A stretch of DNA of 19,127 nt from an uncultured Cocleimonas sp. (GCA_937974135.1 CALJIH010000245.1:1-19127), one strand, 5' to 3'; shown: positions 7,802 through 16,129, counted from the first letter of the stretch. Translations and numbers: made by a program. Notes: generated from the letters alone by a model not told the origin.

Positions 7802-9694
7802 ATGGCAGAAGCTAAAGCAAAAAAGCAAAATATGGAATTCCAAACTGAAGTAAATCAATTACTTCATTTGATGATTCATTCTCTATATTCGAATAAAGAA
7901 ATCTTTGTTAGGGAATTAATATCTAACGCATCAGATGCCTGTGACAAACTTCGTTTTGAAGCAATCTCAGATGATTCTCTATATGAAGGTGATTCAGATC
8001 TACGAATTGAAGTTGATTTTGATGAGGAGGCCAATACCGTAACTATTAGAGATAATGGTATTGGTATGAACGAAAAAGAGGTAGTAAACAATATCGGTAC
8101 TATTGCAAAATCTGGTACCAAAGAGTTCTTATCGAAATTATCTGGTGATGCAGCTAAAGATTCTAACTTAATTGGTCAATTTGGTGTTGGGTTCTATTCA
8201 TCGTTTATCGTTGCTGAAAGAGTAACTTTAACAACTCGTCGTGCTGGGGATAAAGCAAATAAGGCCGTTATCTGGGAATCAAACGGTGAAAATGGTTTCA
8301 CATTAGAAAATACTTCTAAAAAAACACATGGGACAGAAATTATTCTTCACCTTAAAAGTGAAGAGAAAGAATTTGCTAATCAATACCGTTTACGTAATGT
8401 AATTTCGACTTATTCAGATCATATTCCCCTTCCAGTGAAAATGCGTAAACAAGATGAAGAAGGAAACCTAACCGAAGAATGGGAGGTTGTGAATAAGGCT
8501 AATGCACTTTGGACTCAAGCTAAAAGTGAAATAAAAGATGAAGACTATCAAGAGTTTTATAAGCATATTGCCCACGACTGGGAAAACCCACTTGCGTGGA
8601 GTCATAACAATGTTGAAGGAAAACTAGAATATAAATCCTTACTCTATATTCCATCTAGAGCACCTTTTGATTTATGGGAACCTGAGCAGAAAAACGGTAT
8701 CAAGCTGTATGTGCAACGCGTTTTCATTATGGATGATACGAAGAACTTAATGCCTCATTACTTGAGATTCGTTCGCGGTGTTATTGATTCAAATGACTTA
8801 CCATTAAATGTTTCTCGCGAGATTCTGCAAAGTAATCAAGTAGTAGAATCTATGAAAAAAGCATCAGTGAAGAAAGTACTTGGACTTTTGGAAAAAATGG
8901 CTAAGAACGAGGCTGATCAGTACCAGAAGTTTTGGAATGAATTTGGTCGTGCTTTAAAAGAAGGTCCAGGCGAAGATATGGCAAATAAAGAACAAATTGC
9001 CAAGCTTCTTCGTTTTTCTTCAAGTAAAGAAGATTCAACTGAAGAAAACGTTACTCTAGAAGACTACGTTGCTCGAATGAAAGATGAACAAGAAGAGATT
9101 TATTATATTACAGCCGAATCATTTGCTGCTGCTAAAAATAGCCCACATTTAGAAGTTTTCCGTAAAAAAGAAATTGAAGTTTTATTGCTGAGTGATCGTG
9201 TAGATGAGTGGTTGGTTAATGGCTTACAAGAGTTTGATGGTAAGAAACTACAATCTGTTGCAAAGGGCGAACTCGATTTAAGTAAGTTTGACAGCGATGA
9301 AGATAAGAAAGAGCAAGAAAAAGTTGAAGAAAAAGCAAGCGGAATCGTTAAACATTTAAAAGAAGTATTGGATGAGAAAGTAGAAGATGTTCGTGTTTCG
9401 CATCGTCTAACTGAATCTCCTTCATGTATTGTTTTGAATGATCAAGATATGGCACTTTATATGCAAACCTTGATGAAGCAAGCTGGTCATGAAATGCCTA
9501 GCAATAAACCCGTGCTTGAGATTAATCCAAGTCATCCTTTGATTGAAAGAATGGAAGCGGAAACAGATGATGATCAATTTGCCGATTGGGCAGCCATTTT
9601 GTTTGATCAAGCATTGTTGGCTGAAGGTGCTCAGCTTGAGGATCCAGCTGGGTTTGTTAATAAATTGAACAAGCTCATGTTGAAGATGTCATAG
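7802..9694 (+). CDS. htpG: Molecular chaperone HtpG (bacterial Hsp90)
   Basis: HtpG is the cytoplasmic ATP-dependent Hsp90 homodimer that remodels client proteins, often after DnaK. The N-terminal GHKL ATPase is complete: ELISNASDACDKL (residues 38-50, with catalytic Glu38 and Mg-binding Asn42), DNGIGM (86-91), IGTIAKSGT (100-108) and the lid-proximal GQFGVGFYS (127-135). The middle domain carries SREILQSNQVV with the catalytic-loop arginine. The C-terminal dimer domain has the typical acidic linker and no MEEVD tail. At 630 residues it is close to the E. coli length of about 624. The start is supported by an AGGA ribosome site about 9 bases before ATG 7802. It has a heat-shock-like promoter and a strong hairpin terminator, so it is probably monocistronic. 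Confidence 0.98.
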   Translation: MAEAKAKKQNMEFQTEVNQLLHLMIHSLYSNKEIFVRELISNASDACDKLRFEAISDDSLYEGDSDLRIEVDFDEEANTVTIRDNGIGMNEKEVVNNIGTIAKSGTKEFLSKLSGDAAKDSNLIGQFGVGFYSSFIVAERVTLTTRRAGDKANKAVIWESNGENGFTLENTSKKTHGTEIILHLKSEEKEFANQYRLRNVISTYSDHIPLPVKMRKQDEEGNLTEEWEVVNKANALWTQAKSEIKDEDYQEFYKHIAHDWENPLAWSHNNVEGKLEYKSLLYIPSRAPFDLWEPEQKNGIKLYVQRVFIMDDTKNLMPHYLRFVRGVIDSNDLPLNVSREILQSNQVVESMKKASVKKVLGLLEKMAKNEADQYQKFWNEFGRALKEGPGEDMANKEQIAKLLRFSSSKEDSTEENVTLEDYVARMKDEQEEIYYITAESFAAAKNSPHLEVFRKKEIEVLLLSDRVDEWLVNGLQEFDGKKLQSVAKGELDLSKFDSDEDKKEQEKVEEKASGIVKHLKEVLDEKVEDVRVSHRLTESPSCIVLNDQDMALYMQTLMKQAGHEMPSNKPVLEINPSHPLIERMEAETDDDQFADWAAILFDQALLAEGAQLEDPAGFVNKLNKLMLKMS

Positions 9695-9708
9695 AAACGT
9701 ATCAACAC

Positions 9709-9737
9709 AAAAAAAGGTGCTTATGCACCTTTTTTTT
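9709..9737. terminator. Bidirectional intrinsic terminator between htpG and the convergent sensor gene
   Basis: A run of A leads into GGTGC (9716-9720), the loop TTAT, then GCACC (9725-9729) and eight T. Because the A run precedes and the T run follows the stem, the structure works in both directions. It lies 15 bp after the htpG stop and 19 bp before the stop of the opposing gene ending at 9756. Confidence 0.93.
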
Positions 9738-9755
9738 AGCTCAAATTATTTGGTT

Positions 9756-12146
9756 TTAATTATTTGCATTATTAGTGTTAGCTTCACTACTTTGTTTATT
9801 AAATGGGATTATTTGTCGATTAGAGTTTTCAGATTCATCTTTATTTTCCCAATACTTCAATAGTTTGATGAATTCGCTTGAAACTAAAGGCTTAGAAAAA
9901 TGATACCCTTGGCCATAATCACAACCTTCTTTAGCTAAGATTTCACGTTGTTCTTTATCTTCTATGCCTTCCGCTATAACTTTACAACCTAGTTTATGCG
10001 CCATAATGATGATTGCTTGAATAAGCACTAAATCGTCAGAATCATCACTTAAATTCCCTACAAATGAACGATCAATTTTAAGGTAGTCGATATCAAACTT
10101 CTTTAAATAGGATAATGATGAATATCCGGTACCAAAATCATCGATTGAAATCTGAATATCAAGATCTCTGAGGTTATAAAGTTTATTTCTAACGGTATCG
10201 TTAGACTCCATTAAAACGCCTTCAGTGATTTCTAATGTTATATCTTTACCAGATAAACCAGAGGTAATTATGTGACTAAACCAATCGGAAACATTCATGC
10301 CATTTTTATCATACTGCAATGGTGATGTATTTATACTCATTTGGAAATCATTGTTAATGATTTCTTTAATCTTTACTGTTTCAGCTACAGATTGCTTGAA
10401 TACCCATTCGCCAATATCAATGATCAACCCAGTTTCCTCTGCAATTGGAATAAATTTATCAGGGTAAATTAGGCCTTGTGTTGGATGGTTCCATCGAATT
10501 AATGCTTCAGCTTTAGTGATTTTATTCGTCGTTAAATCGATGATGGGCTGGTAATGCAGTTCAAATTGATTTTCTTTGATTGCCTTCCTTAAATCAGTAA
10601 TAGTATTGTTTCGAATAATAATTTCACTTTTCATGGAACTGTTAAAATATGAATAGCGGTTCTTACCCATTTTCTTAGAATGAAACATAGCTTGGTCAAC
10701 ATTATTTAATAACTGCTCAGAGTTAATGCCATCAAAAGGGTAAGTGGTAATTCCAATGCTCACAGAGGTGTGAATTTCGTTTTCATCTAAGTAAAAAATA
10801 TTACTTAAGCTAGTTTTAATTTTCTTTGCGTAACGTTCTACATTCGTTTTTCCAGAACTGTCAGAGATAATTAACATAAACTCATCGCCGCTGAGTCTGG
10901 ATATTTTGTCATTACTAGATATGCAATTGCTAATACGTTTTGCAGCCTCGATAATTAATAAATCTCCTACGGAGTGCCCAAAATTGTCATTAATTTCTTT
11001 GAAGCTATCCAGATCTAATTGAAACAGTGAAAATGATTTTCCAGAAGCTTCTGATTCTTCAATTTCTTTATTTAGGAGCTGATAAAATTTACGTCTATTA
11101 CCATAGCCTGTTAAATGGTCTTGTTCAGATTCAAATTGAATCATCTCTTGGCTTTCTTTTAATTTATTCTTGGCTTTTCTAAGGCTTAAAGACCAAGCTA
11201 AAAGAACAAGCAGTAGAGAGAAAAACGCAGCAGCAATCTTTACGATAGTATCAGAACTAATATGTTTTTTTACTTCCATACCAAACCAATAATTAGATAT
11301 GGCTTTTCGATCAGATGCAGAAATTGAGTCTAAGGCTTTTTGAAATGCACTCAGTAATATCTTATTGCCTTTCTTGATACCAATACTGTGATTACTTGAA
11401 TATTCTGTTTCTCCAGAAAAAGATAAGTTTTGATATCCAAATTTCTTAATTAAATGGCTTGCTGTTCTTGCATTGCCGACATAAGCATCTGCTATTTCAG
11501 ATGCCACTAGGCTCAATGCTAATTTTGTATTTTCTACAGGTAATATTTCTATTTCTGGGTAGTTCTTTATTAACTCTCCATGAGCATATGAGCCCTCTTC
11601 GATAGCAACCCTTTCACCTTTAAGGTTGTCCAAAGATTCAATATATCCATTACTTAATGCGTCACTAATAATAATGGTAGGGTTTTCAACAAAGGGAGAA
11701 GTGAAGTCTAAAAATTTTCGCCTTGTTTTGGTATTAACTAATGCTGAAACAACATCCAATTGACCTGATTTAGCCAATTCCATCGTTTCATTCCAAGTAG
11801 CGTCTTTAAATATAATGAATTCTATATTTAAGCGTTTTTCAATAATACGCATGAAATCAGCACTAAAGCCAATGTATTCATTTTCATCGGTAATCGAACC
11901 AAAAGGAGGAAAATCTCTATCGATTCCCATTTTGATTTTTGAGTTTTTCTTTAACCAAGTTTTTTCTTGGTCGCTCAAATCAATTTTGTAGTGTTTACTT
12001 TGGACAATTTTATCTATTTTGTCTTTGGTGCTATCCAAGCTGTTAGTAATGAGATGTGGTTTAACATAAATAAAAATTAACATTGCTATTAGCACTAGCA
12101 ATACTGCAAGTGATAGCAAGTCTTTTTTATTTGAGAAGTATTTCAT
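9756..12146 (-). CDS. Periplasmic solute-binding sensor with GGDEF and EAL domains
   Basis: The domain order is an N-terminal membrane span (about 10-28), a family-3 periplasmic solute-binding domain (about 54-290, with KMGIDRDFPPFGS, GFSADFMRIIEKRL and DFTSPFVENP), a second span (302-322), a short helix, GGDEF (about 340-500) and EAL (about 515-770). The active-site loop reads SGDEF (419-423), a variant that can be active. The RxxD inhibitory site is absent (SSND at 410-413). The EAL domain looks fully active: HYQPI (531-535), EALIRW (547-552), DDFGTGYS (669-676), KIDRS (690-694), AEGIED (725-730) and GQGYHFSKP (745-753). It probably links a periplasmic amino-acid-like ligand to c-di-GMP turnover. 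The ligand and net activity cannot be read from sequence. The tail is Asn-rich. Confidence 0.93.
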   Translation of the reverse strand: MKYFSNKKDLLSLAVLLVLIAMLIFIYVKPHLITNSLDSTKDKIDKIVQSKHYKIDLSDQEKTWLKKNSKIKMGIDRDFPPFGSITDENEYIGFSADFMRIIEKRLNIEFIIFKDATWNETMELAKSGQLDVVSALVNTKTRRKFLDFTSPFVENPTIIISDALSNGYIESLDNLKGERVAIEEGSYAHGELIKNYPEIEILPVENTKLALSLVASEIADAYVGNARTASHLIKKFGYQNLSFSGETEYSSNHSIGIKKGNKILLSAFQKALDSISASDRKAISNYWFGMEVKKHISSDTIVKIAAAFFSLLLVLLAWSLSLRKAKNKLKESQEMIQFESEQDHLTGYGNRRKFYQLLNKEIEESEASGKSFSLFQLDLDSFKEINDNFGHSVGDLLIIEAAKRISNCISSNDKISRLSGDEFMLIISDSSGKTNVERYAKKIKTSLSNIFYLDENEIHTSVSIGITTYPFDGINSEQLLNNVDQAMFHSKKMGKNRYSYFNSSMKSEIIIRNNTITDLRKAIKENQFELHYQPIIDLTTNKITKAEALIRWNHPTQGLIYPDKFIPIAEETGLIIDIGEWVFKQSVAETVKIKEIINNDFQMSINTSPLQYDKNGMNVSDWFSHIITSGLSGKDITLEITEGVLMESNDTVRNKLYNLRDLDIQISIDDFGTGYSSLSYLKKFDIDYLKIDRSFVGNLSDDSDDLVLIQAIIIMAHKLGCKVIAEGIEDKEQREILAKEGCDYGQGYHFSKPLVSSEFIKLLKYWENKDESENSNRQIIPFNKQSSEANTNNANN

Positions 12147-12193
12147 TCTAGAAATTGATTTTTATTATTTTATTAAAGGGATCTGATAATGAA

Positions 12194-12199
12194 ATTATA
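12194..12199 (-). promoter_or_regulatory. Possible -10 box for the solute-binding GGDEF-EAL gene
   Basis: On the minus strand this reads TATAAT, a perfect -10, 47 bp before the start codon at 12146. No convincing -35 box is found at 16-18 bp, so this is only a candidate. Confidence 0.3.
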
Positions 12200-12304
12200 T
12201 GAGAAGATAGCTTTACCTAAGCTGAATATAGAAATGCGTAAGATGACTTAAGTGGTTAATAATTAGAGAAATTATTTTTAAAAGTAATAGCGAGAGTAAG
12301 AGGT

Positions 12305-12336
12305 AAAACACACCCCCCCACTTTTTAGGGGTTTGT
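12305..12336 (-). terminator. slyD terminator built from G-run repeat copy 2
   Basis: Read on the minus strand, 41 bp past the slyD stop, ACAAACCCC (12336-12328) can pair with GGGGTGTGT (12316-12308). This gives eight pairs and one mismatch, an 11-base loop and a short T stretch after it. The G-rich portion (12305-12329) is a third copy of the element seen at 777 and 16095, here with seven G. It differs from the other two in having GTGG for GTAG and GTTTT for CTTTT. Confidence 0.6.
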
Positions 12337-12376
12337 CTAAAAAAATTATAATTTATAATTTATGAGTTATTGAACT

Positions 12377-12874
12377 TTAACTATGGTCATGTCCGCAACC
12401 ACCTTCCATATGTGGGTGGCCGTGTGCAATTTCGTCTTCCGTTGCGTCACGAACGTCTAGTACTTCAACTTCAAAATGCAAAGTTTCACCAGCCAAAGGA
12501 TGATTAGCATCAATATTGATGGTGTCGCCTTCAACGCTAGCAATAGAAATTATTTGTGCACCTTGGGCTGTTTGGGCATGAAATTGAGCGCCAGCAACTA
12601 ATTCTTTGTCATCAATACCTTCAAACATGGTACGTGGAACAGCTTCCGTGAGATTTACATCACGCTCACCATATGCGTCTTCAGGTGCAACAATTAAATT
12701 GAAACTATCATTAGTAGATTTATCTTCTAAGGCTTTTTCTAATCCTTTGATGATTCCTCCCGTACCATGCATGTATAGAAACGGATGTTCTTTATCAGCC
12801 TTATCAAGGACTTGGCCATCATCATTCTTAAGGGTGTAACCTAGTGAAGCAATTTTATTGTTGCTAATTTTCAT
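12377..12874 (-). CDS. slyD: FKBP-type peptidyl-prolyl isomerase SlyD
   Basis: SlyD is a cytoplasmic proline isomerase and chaperone, and its metal-binding tail can supply nickel for hydrogenase or urease maturation. The FKBP domain is split: residues 1-68 (with MHGTGGIIKGLEKAL at 35-49 and the PEDAYGERD turn at 64-72) and about 129-142. Between them lies the insert-in-flap chaperone domain (about 75-122, with VPRTMFEG). The tail (151-164) is His-rich with one Cys, HGHPHMEGGCGHDH. It is shorter than the tail of E. coli SlyD (196 residues in total). A GGAA ribosome site stands 8 bases before the ATG. The gene is transcribed alone and divergently from waaA. Confidence 0.93.
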   Translation of the reverse strand: MKISNNKIASLGYTLKNDDGQVLDKADKEHPFLYMHGTGGIIKGLEKALEDKSTNDSFNLIVAPEDAYGERDVNLTEAVPRTMFEGIDDKELVAGAQFHAQTAQGAQIISIASVEGDTINIDANHPLAGETLHFEVEVLDVRDATEDEIAHGHPHMEGGCGHDHS

Positions 12875-13130
12875 AAAACATTCCGCTTAAAATTAATAAA
12901 CTAAACGTCCAAAAATTGATTGTTTTCACATCTAGACGTTTTAAACCGCGAAGTCTGCCATAATTTGTCGATAACTAACAGTTTTTGTGATTAACAATTA
13001 ATTCATGGATAAATTTTATTCGGTGTTATATAAAAAATATTCAAAAAATAAAAAGTATCTTGATTAAATGCAAGCCTCATTAACGCTATGCTATTCTCCA
13101 GTTTTTGTGGTTAATATGGGGTAACAAGAA
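12875..13130. promoter_or_regulatory. Divergent slyD/waaA intergenic region with short repeats
   Basis: This 256-bp AT-rich spacer must hold both divergent promoters. Two structures are visible. One is an inverted pair, AAACGTC at 12903-12909 and GACGTTT at 12935-12941, close to the slyD start. The other is a direct repeat, CAGTTTTTGTGATTAA at 12979-12994 and the same with one change at 13099-13114, the second just before waaA. Neither matches an operator I know. No promoter with two good boxes stands out. Confidence 0.4.
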
Positions 13131-14471
13131 ATGTCTATAAAGCGTTTGCTTTACACACTATTTCTTTATGTTATTTTTCCCATAGTTATTATTCGCTTGT
13201 TGTGGAGAAGCCGAGCCAATAAAGCCTATCGATTACGTTGGTTGGAACGTCTTGGTTTTGTTTCTCAGCAAGCACAAACTGCAAAACACAATTCAATCAT
13301 TTGGTTGCATGCAGTCTCTGTAGGAGAAGTGATTGCCGCTAAACCTTTAATCGTTGGGTTAATGGAAGAGTTTCCTAAATGTAGTCTAGTAGTTACAACC
13401 ACGACGCCGACCGGTTCAGATAGAGTTAACGATATTTTTTTTACTCAAATTAAAAGTCAACGTCTGATTCATGTTTACTTTCCTTACGACTTATTAGGGT
13501 CTATATCACGCTTTCTAAATGCGTTTAAACCAAAGATTCTAATTGTGGTTGAAACTGAGATATGGCCTAACTTATATGCAAAATGCCATCAGAGAAATAT
13601 CCCTGTGATCATGATAAATGCTCGATTGTCTGATAAATCCATGAAATCTTATAGGAAAGTAAAAGGTCTTGTTGAAGAAACGCTATCTTATGTAAAAGTT
13701 ATAGCGGTGAGGTCTCTGATCGATGCTGACAGATTCTCAAAATTAGGAGCAGATTCGAGACTTATAGAAAAGATAGGCAATATTAAATATGACCTTAAAA
13801 TTGATCAAACTCAAGTCGATAAAGGGGATGACTACAAAAACGTTATAAAACAACGACCAGTTTTGGTCGCTGCAAGCACACACCTTGGTGAAGATAAAAA
13901 AATATTATTTGCTTATAAAACCCTGATAGAACAGTTTCCTGATCTATTGCTTGTGCTGGTGCCTCGACACCCAGAAAGATTTGATGATGTTTACGATGAT
14001 TGCTTAGAGCAATTACCAGATGACTTGAACGTTATTAAGCGTAGTGACTTCAAACAACATCCAAAATCATTTAAGTCGCAGATTCATGTGATTGTTGGAG
14101 ATAGCATGGGTGAAATGCAGATGTGGTATTCACTGGCTGATTTAGTGTTTATTGGGGGAAGTTTGGTGAAAACTGGAGGACATAACCCTTTAGAGGCAAC
14201 TATTTTCGGGGTGCCTGTTTTTAGCGGGCCTCACATGTTTAATTTTGAAGACATTACGGTAGAGTTAGAAAAAGACGAATTATTGATGATTTGCGAAGAT
14301 GAATTTGGGTTAATTGAGAAAGCATCGATGTTCTTTGATCGTATTAGATCTCAAAATGACAAGAAAACACATATCAAACAACTTAAAGATAAAACCGATA
14401 AATTTATGCAGCAACACCAGGGTGCTACTGCACGTTTAATCAAATTAATTTCTAAGAATGTAACGCATTAG
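13131..14471 (+). CDS. waaA: 3-deoxy-D-manno-octulosonic acid (Kdo) transferase WaaA
   Basis: WaaA (KdtA) adds Kdo from CMP-Kdo to lipid IVA at the inner face of the cytoplasmic membrane, starting the LPS core. The N-terminal hydrophobic anchor is residues 5-24. The GT-B N-domain has HAVSVGE, with Glu66 in the place of the catalytic base, then TTTTPTGSDRV (89-99) and ETEIWPNL (141-148). The CMP-Kdo-binding C-domain shows AASTHLGED (247-255), VPRHPERF (277-284) and GGSLVKTGGHNPLE (342-355). At 446 residues it is slightly longer than the usual ~425. It starts 8 bases after a GGGG-containing stretch. The gene stands alone. Its stop is 19 bp from the convergent pilU stop, with no clear terminator between them. 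Confidence 0.96.
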   Translation: MSIKRLLYTLFLYVIFPIVIIRLLWRSRANKAYRLRWLERLGFVSQQAQTAKHNSIIWLHAVSVGEVIAAKPLIVGLMEEFPKCSLVVTTTTPTGSDRVNDIFFTQIKSQRLIHVYFPYDLLGSISRFLNAFKPKILIVVETEIWPNLYAKCHQRNIPVIMINARLSDKSMKSYRKVKGLVEETLSYVKVIAVRSLIDADRFSKLGADSRLIEKIGNIKYDLKIDQTQVDKGDDYKNVIKQRPVLVAASTHLGEDKKILFAYKTLIEQFPDLLLVLVPRHPERFDDVYDDCLEQLPDDLNVIKRSDFKQHPKSFKSQIHVIVGDSMGEMQMWYSLADLVFIGGSLVKTGGHNPLEATIFGVPVFSGPHMFNFEDITVELEKDELLMICEDEFGLIEKASMFFDRIRSQNDKKTHIKQLKDKTDKFMQQHQGATARLIKLISKNVTH

Positions 14472-14490
14472 TGTTTATTCAAGGAATGCA

Positions 14491-15807
14491 TTAAGCCTCA
14501 ATGTTATTTTGAATGATCTCATCAAATTTCTTAACTTCCTCAGCATGTTTCGCATCTTGTTCTAAGCGTTTAGCTATTTTTTCTTCCATTAGCTCTTGAG
14601 GAGTTTTTAAAATTTTATCCGTTTCATCCACTTTCTTTTCGCCTCCTTCTTCCATTGATTCTAATGATAGCCCAGCAAACATTTCATCCTCTATCTCGTT
14701 ACCATCTCTATCAAGTTCAGGTTCTTCTTTAGACATATTTGAATAATCACTGTCTTCAAGATTCATTTTTACTTGTAGATTACTTGGTGAATCAGCATTT
14801 TTCATGGCCTCTTCTAAGGAAATAATGCCTTCTTTATAGAGCTTGTAGATATGACTATCGAAGGTCTGCATACCTAATTCTTCTGATTTCTCCATAATCT
14901 CTTTAATTTCCATAATCTCACCTTTGGTAATTAATTCACGAATAATCGGAGTGCCAATGAGGATTTCGATCGCAGCTACACGTTTACCATCTACGGTTGG
15001 AATTAATCGTTGTGAAATAAAGGCTTGTATATTTAGACCAATATCTTGAAGTAATTGATTGTGTCTTTCTTCAGGGAAAAAATTAATAATACGATCAAGC
15101 GCTTGGTTGGCATTATTGGCATGCAGCGTTGATAAACATAAATGTCCAGTTTCAGCAAATGCTAAAGCATGCTCCATGGTTTCTTCGGTACGAATCTCAC
15201 CAATCAAAATTACATCGGGTGCTTGTCTCAAGGTATTTTCTAGCGCATCTTCATAATTATCCGTATCTACACCTACTTCGCGTTGACTAACCAATGATTT
15301 TTTATGCGGATGAACATATTCAATGGGATCTTCAATAGTCACAATATGACCGGCCGCATTGGCATTTCTATGGTCGATTAAAGCCGCAAGAGAAGTCGAT
15401 TTACCTGAACCTGTACCACCAACGAATAAAATTAAGCCTCGCTTCTTCAAAATAATGTCTTTAAGAATTGGTGGTAAACCTAAAGCATCAGCATTAGGTA
15501 TATCCACCTTAATATTTCGAATAACCATCGCTAGATGAGTGCGTTGCTTGAAGATGTTTATACGGAATCGGCCAATGTCGGGTTCGTCCAACGCTAAATT
15601 CATTTCTGGTTTAGATTCGAACTGTTCTTGTTGTTCCTTATTCATCAGGAAATTCGCAATTTCATCTAACTGTTCAGATGTCATGCGTTCACGACTTAAC
15701 GCTTTTAACTCACCCTGAAATTTCGCTGAAGGAGGAGCATTGAAAGTTAAATAAAGGTCAGAACCATCGTTTTTGACAAGAATGCGAAGGTATTTTTTGA
15801 AGTCCAT
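14491..15807 (-). CDS. pilU: Type IV pilus retraction ATPase PilU with extended acidic C-terminus
   Basis: PilU is the hexameric PilT-like ATPase that assists pilus retraction. The start MDFKKYLRILVKNDGSDLYL matches PilU rather than PilT. Walker A is GGTGSGKST (130-138). The Asp box is IVTIEDPIEYVH (155-166), Walker B is DVILIGEIR (198-206, Glu204) and the His box is TGHLCLSTLHANNA (220-233). The conserved LGMQTFDSHIYKLY is at 311-324. A normal PilU ends near residue 350. This one continues for about 88 residues, first acidic (ELDRDGNEIEDEMFAG) and then a charged coiled-coil-like helix (402-437). pilT is not beside it; the upstream neighbour is yjbQ, more than 300 bp away. PilT-family naming is certain, PilU very likely. 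Confidence 0.92.
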   Translation of the reverse strand: MDFKKYLRILVKNDGSDLYLTFNAPPSAKFQGELKALSRERMTSEQLDEIANFLMNKEQQEQFESKPEMNLALDEPDIGRFRINIFKQRTHLAMVIRNIKVDIPNADALGLPPILKDIILKKRGLILFVGGTGSGKSTSLAALIDHRNANAAGHIVTIEDPIEYVHPHKKSLVSQREVGVDTDNYEDALENTLRQAPDVILIGEIRTEETMEHALAFAETGHLCLSTLHANNANQALDRIINFFPEERHNQLLQDIGLNIQAFISQRLIPTVDGKRVAAIEILIGTPIIRELITKGEIMEIKEIMEKSEELGMQTFDSHIYKLYKEGIISLEEAMKNADSPSNLQVKMNLEDSDYSNMSKEEPELDRDGNEIEDEMFAGLSLESMEEGGEKKVDETDKILKTPQELMEEKIAKRLEQDAKHAEEVKKFDEIIQNNIEA

Positions 15808-16129
15808 TTGCTAGATCTCTTTGTTTTTATTATTCGATTTATTCAATAAGTTTATAAAATTTAGTTTTTTCAGAAAAGCGTATTCCGACTAGCTGTCAAA
15901 GTAAATTTGATTAATTCAATATCCTATCTAACTCATGCTTAATAAACGATTAACATTAATTAATAACGTTACACATCTAATTTGGAATCGATATTCATTT
16001 TTGCTTAACAAATAAATGAGAAAGAAAAAATAGGGATCAGTTTAGGTTCTATAAGAGCCAAGGATCATATCAGGCGAATTTTCGAAGAAAACGTAAAGTG
16101 TTTAAAAGTAGGGGGGTGTCTTTTTTTAT
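15808..16129. other. Intergenic region pilU-yjbQ without a coding gene
   Basis: These 322 bp separate the pilU start from the yjbQ stop. On the minus strand there is a perfect -35 TTGACA (plus coordinates 15894-15899) with only a weak -10 (TTTTCT, 16-bp spacer), a candidate pilU promoter. On the plus strand GGTTCT-ATA-AGAGCC (16045-16059) forms a small hairpin, and the G-run repeat copy 3 with a T tail ends the region. A plus-strand small RNA finishing at the repeat is possible, but I found no convincing promoter for it. Confidence 0.4.
16095..16124 (+). repeat. G-run repeat element, copy 3 (next to the yjbQ 3' end)
   Basis: This copy matches copy 1 (777-806) at 28 of 30 positions, including the whole 22-base core with six G and the flanking AAAAG/CTTTT arms. 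It is followed by three more T, giving a run of seven. It ends 5 bp before the yjbQ stop codon. Unlike copies 1 and 2, its G-rich strand is opposite to the neighbouring gene. The C-rich strand reads AAAAG-ACACCCCCCTA-CTTTT and could form the same small stem. Confidence 0.65.

Noticed and set aside
13060..13092. waaA promoter TTGATT with a downstream TATGCT
   Set aside because: The spacer is 21 bp and alternative -10 boxes are poor, so it is not reported as a feature.
14472..14490. Terminator between waaA and pilU
   Set aside because: The 19-bp gap has AATGCATT-type self-complementary words but no stem followed by a T run in either direction.
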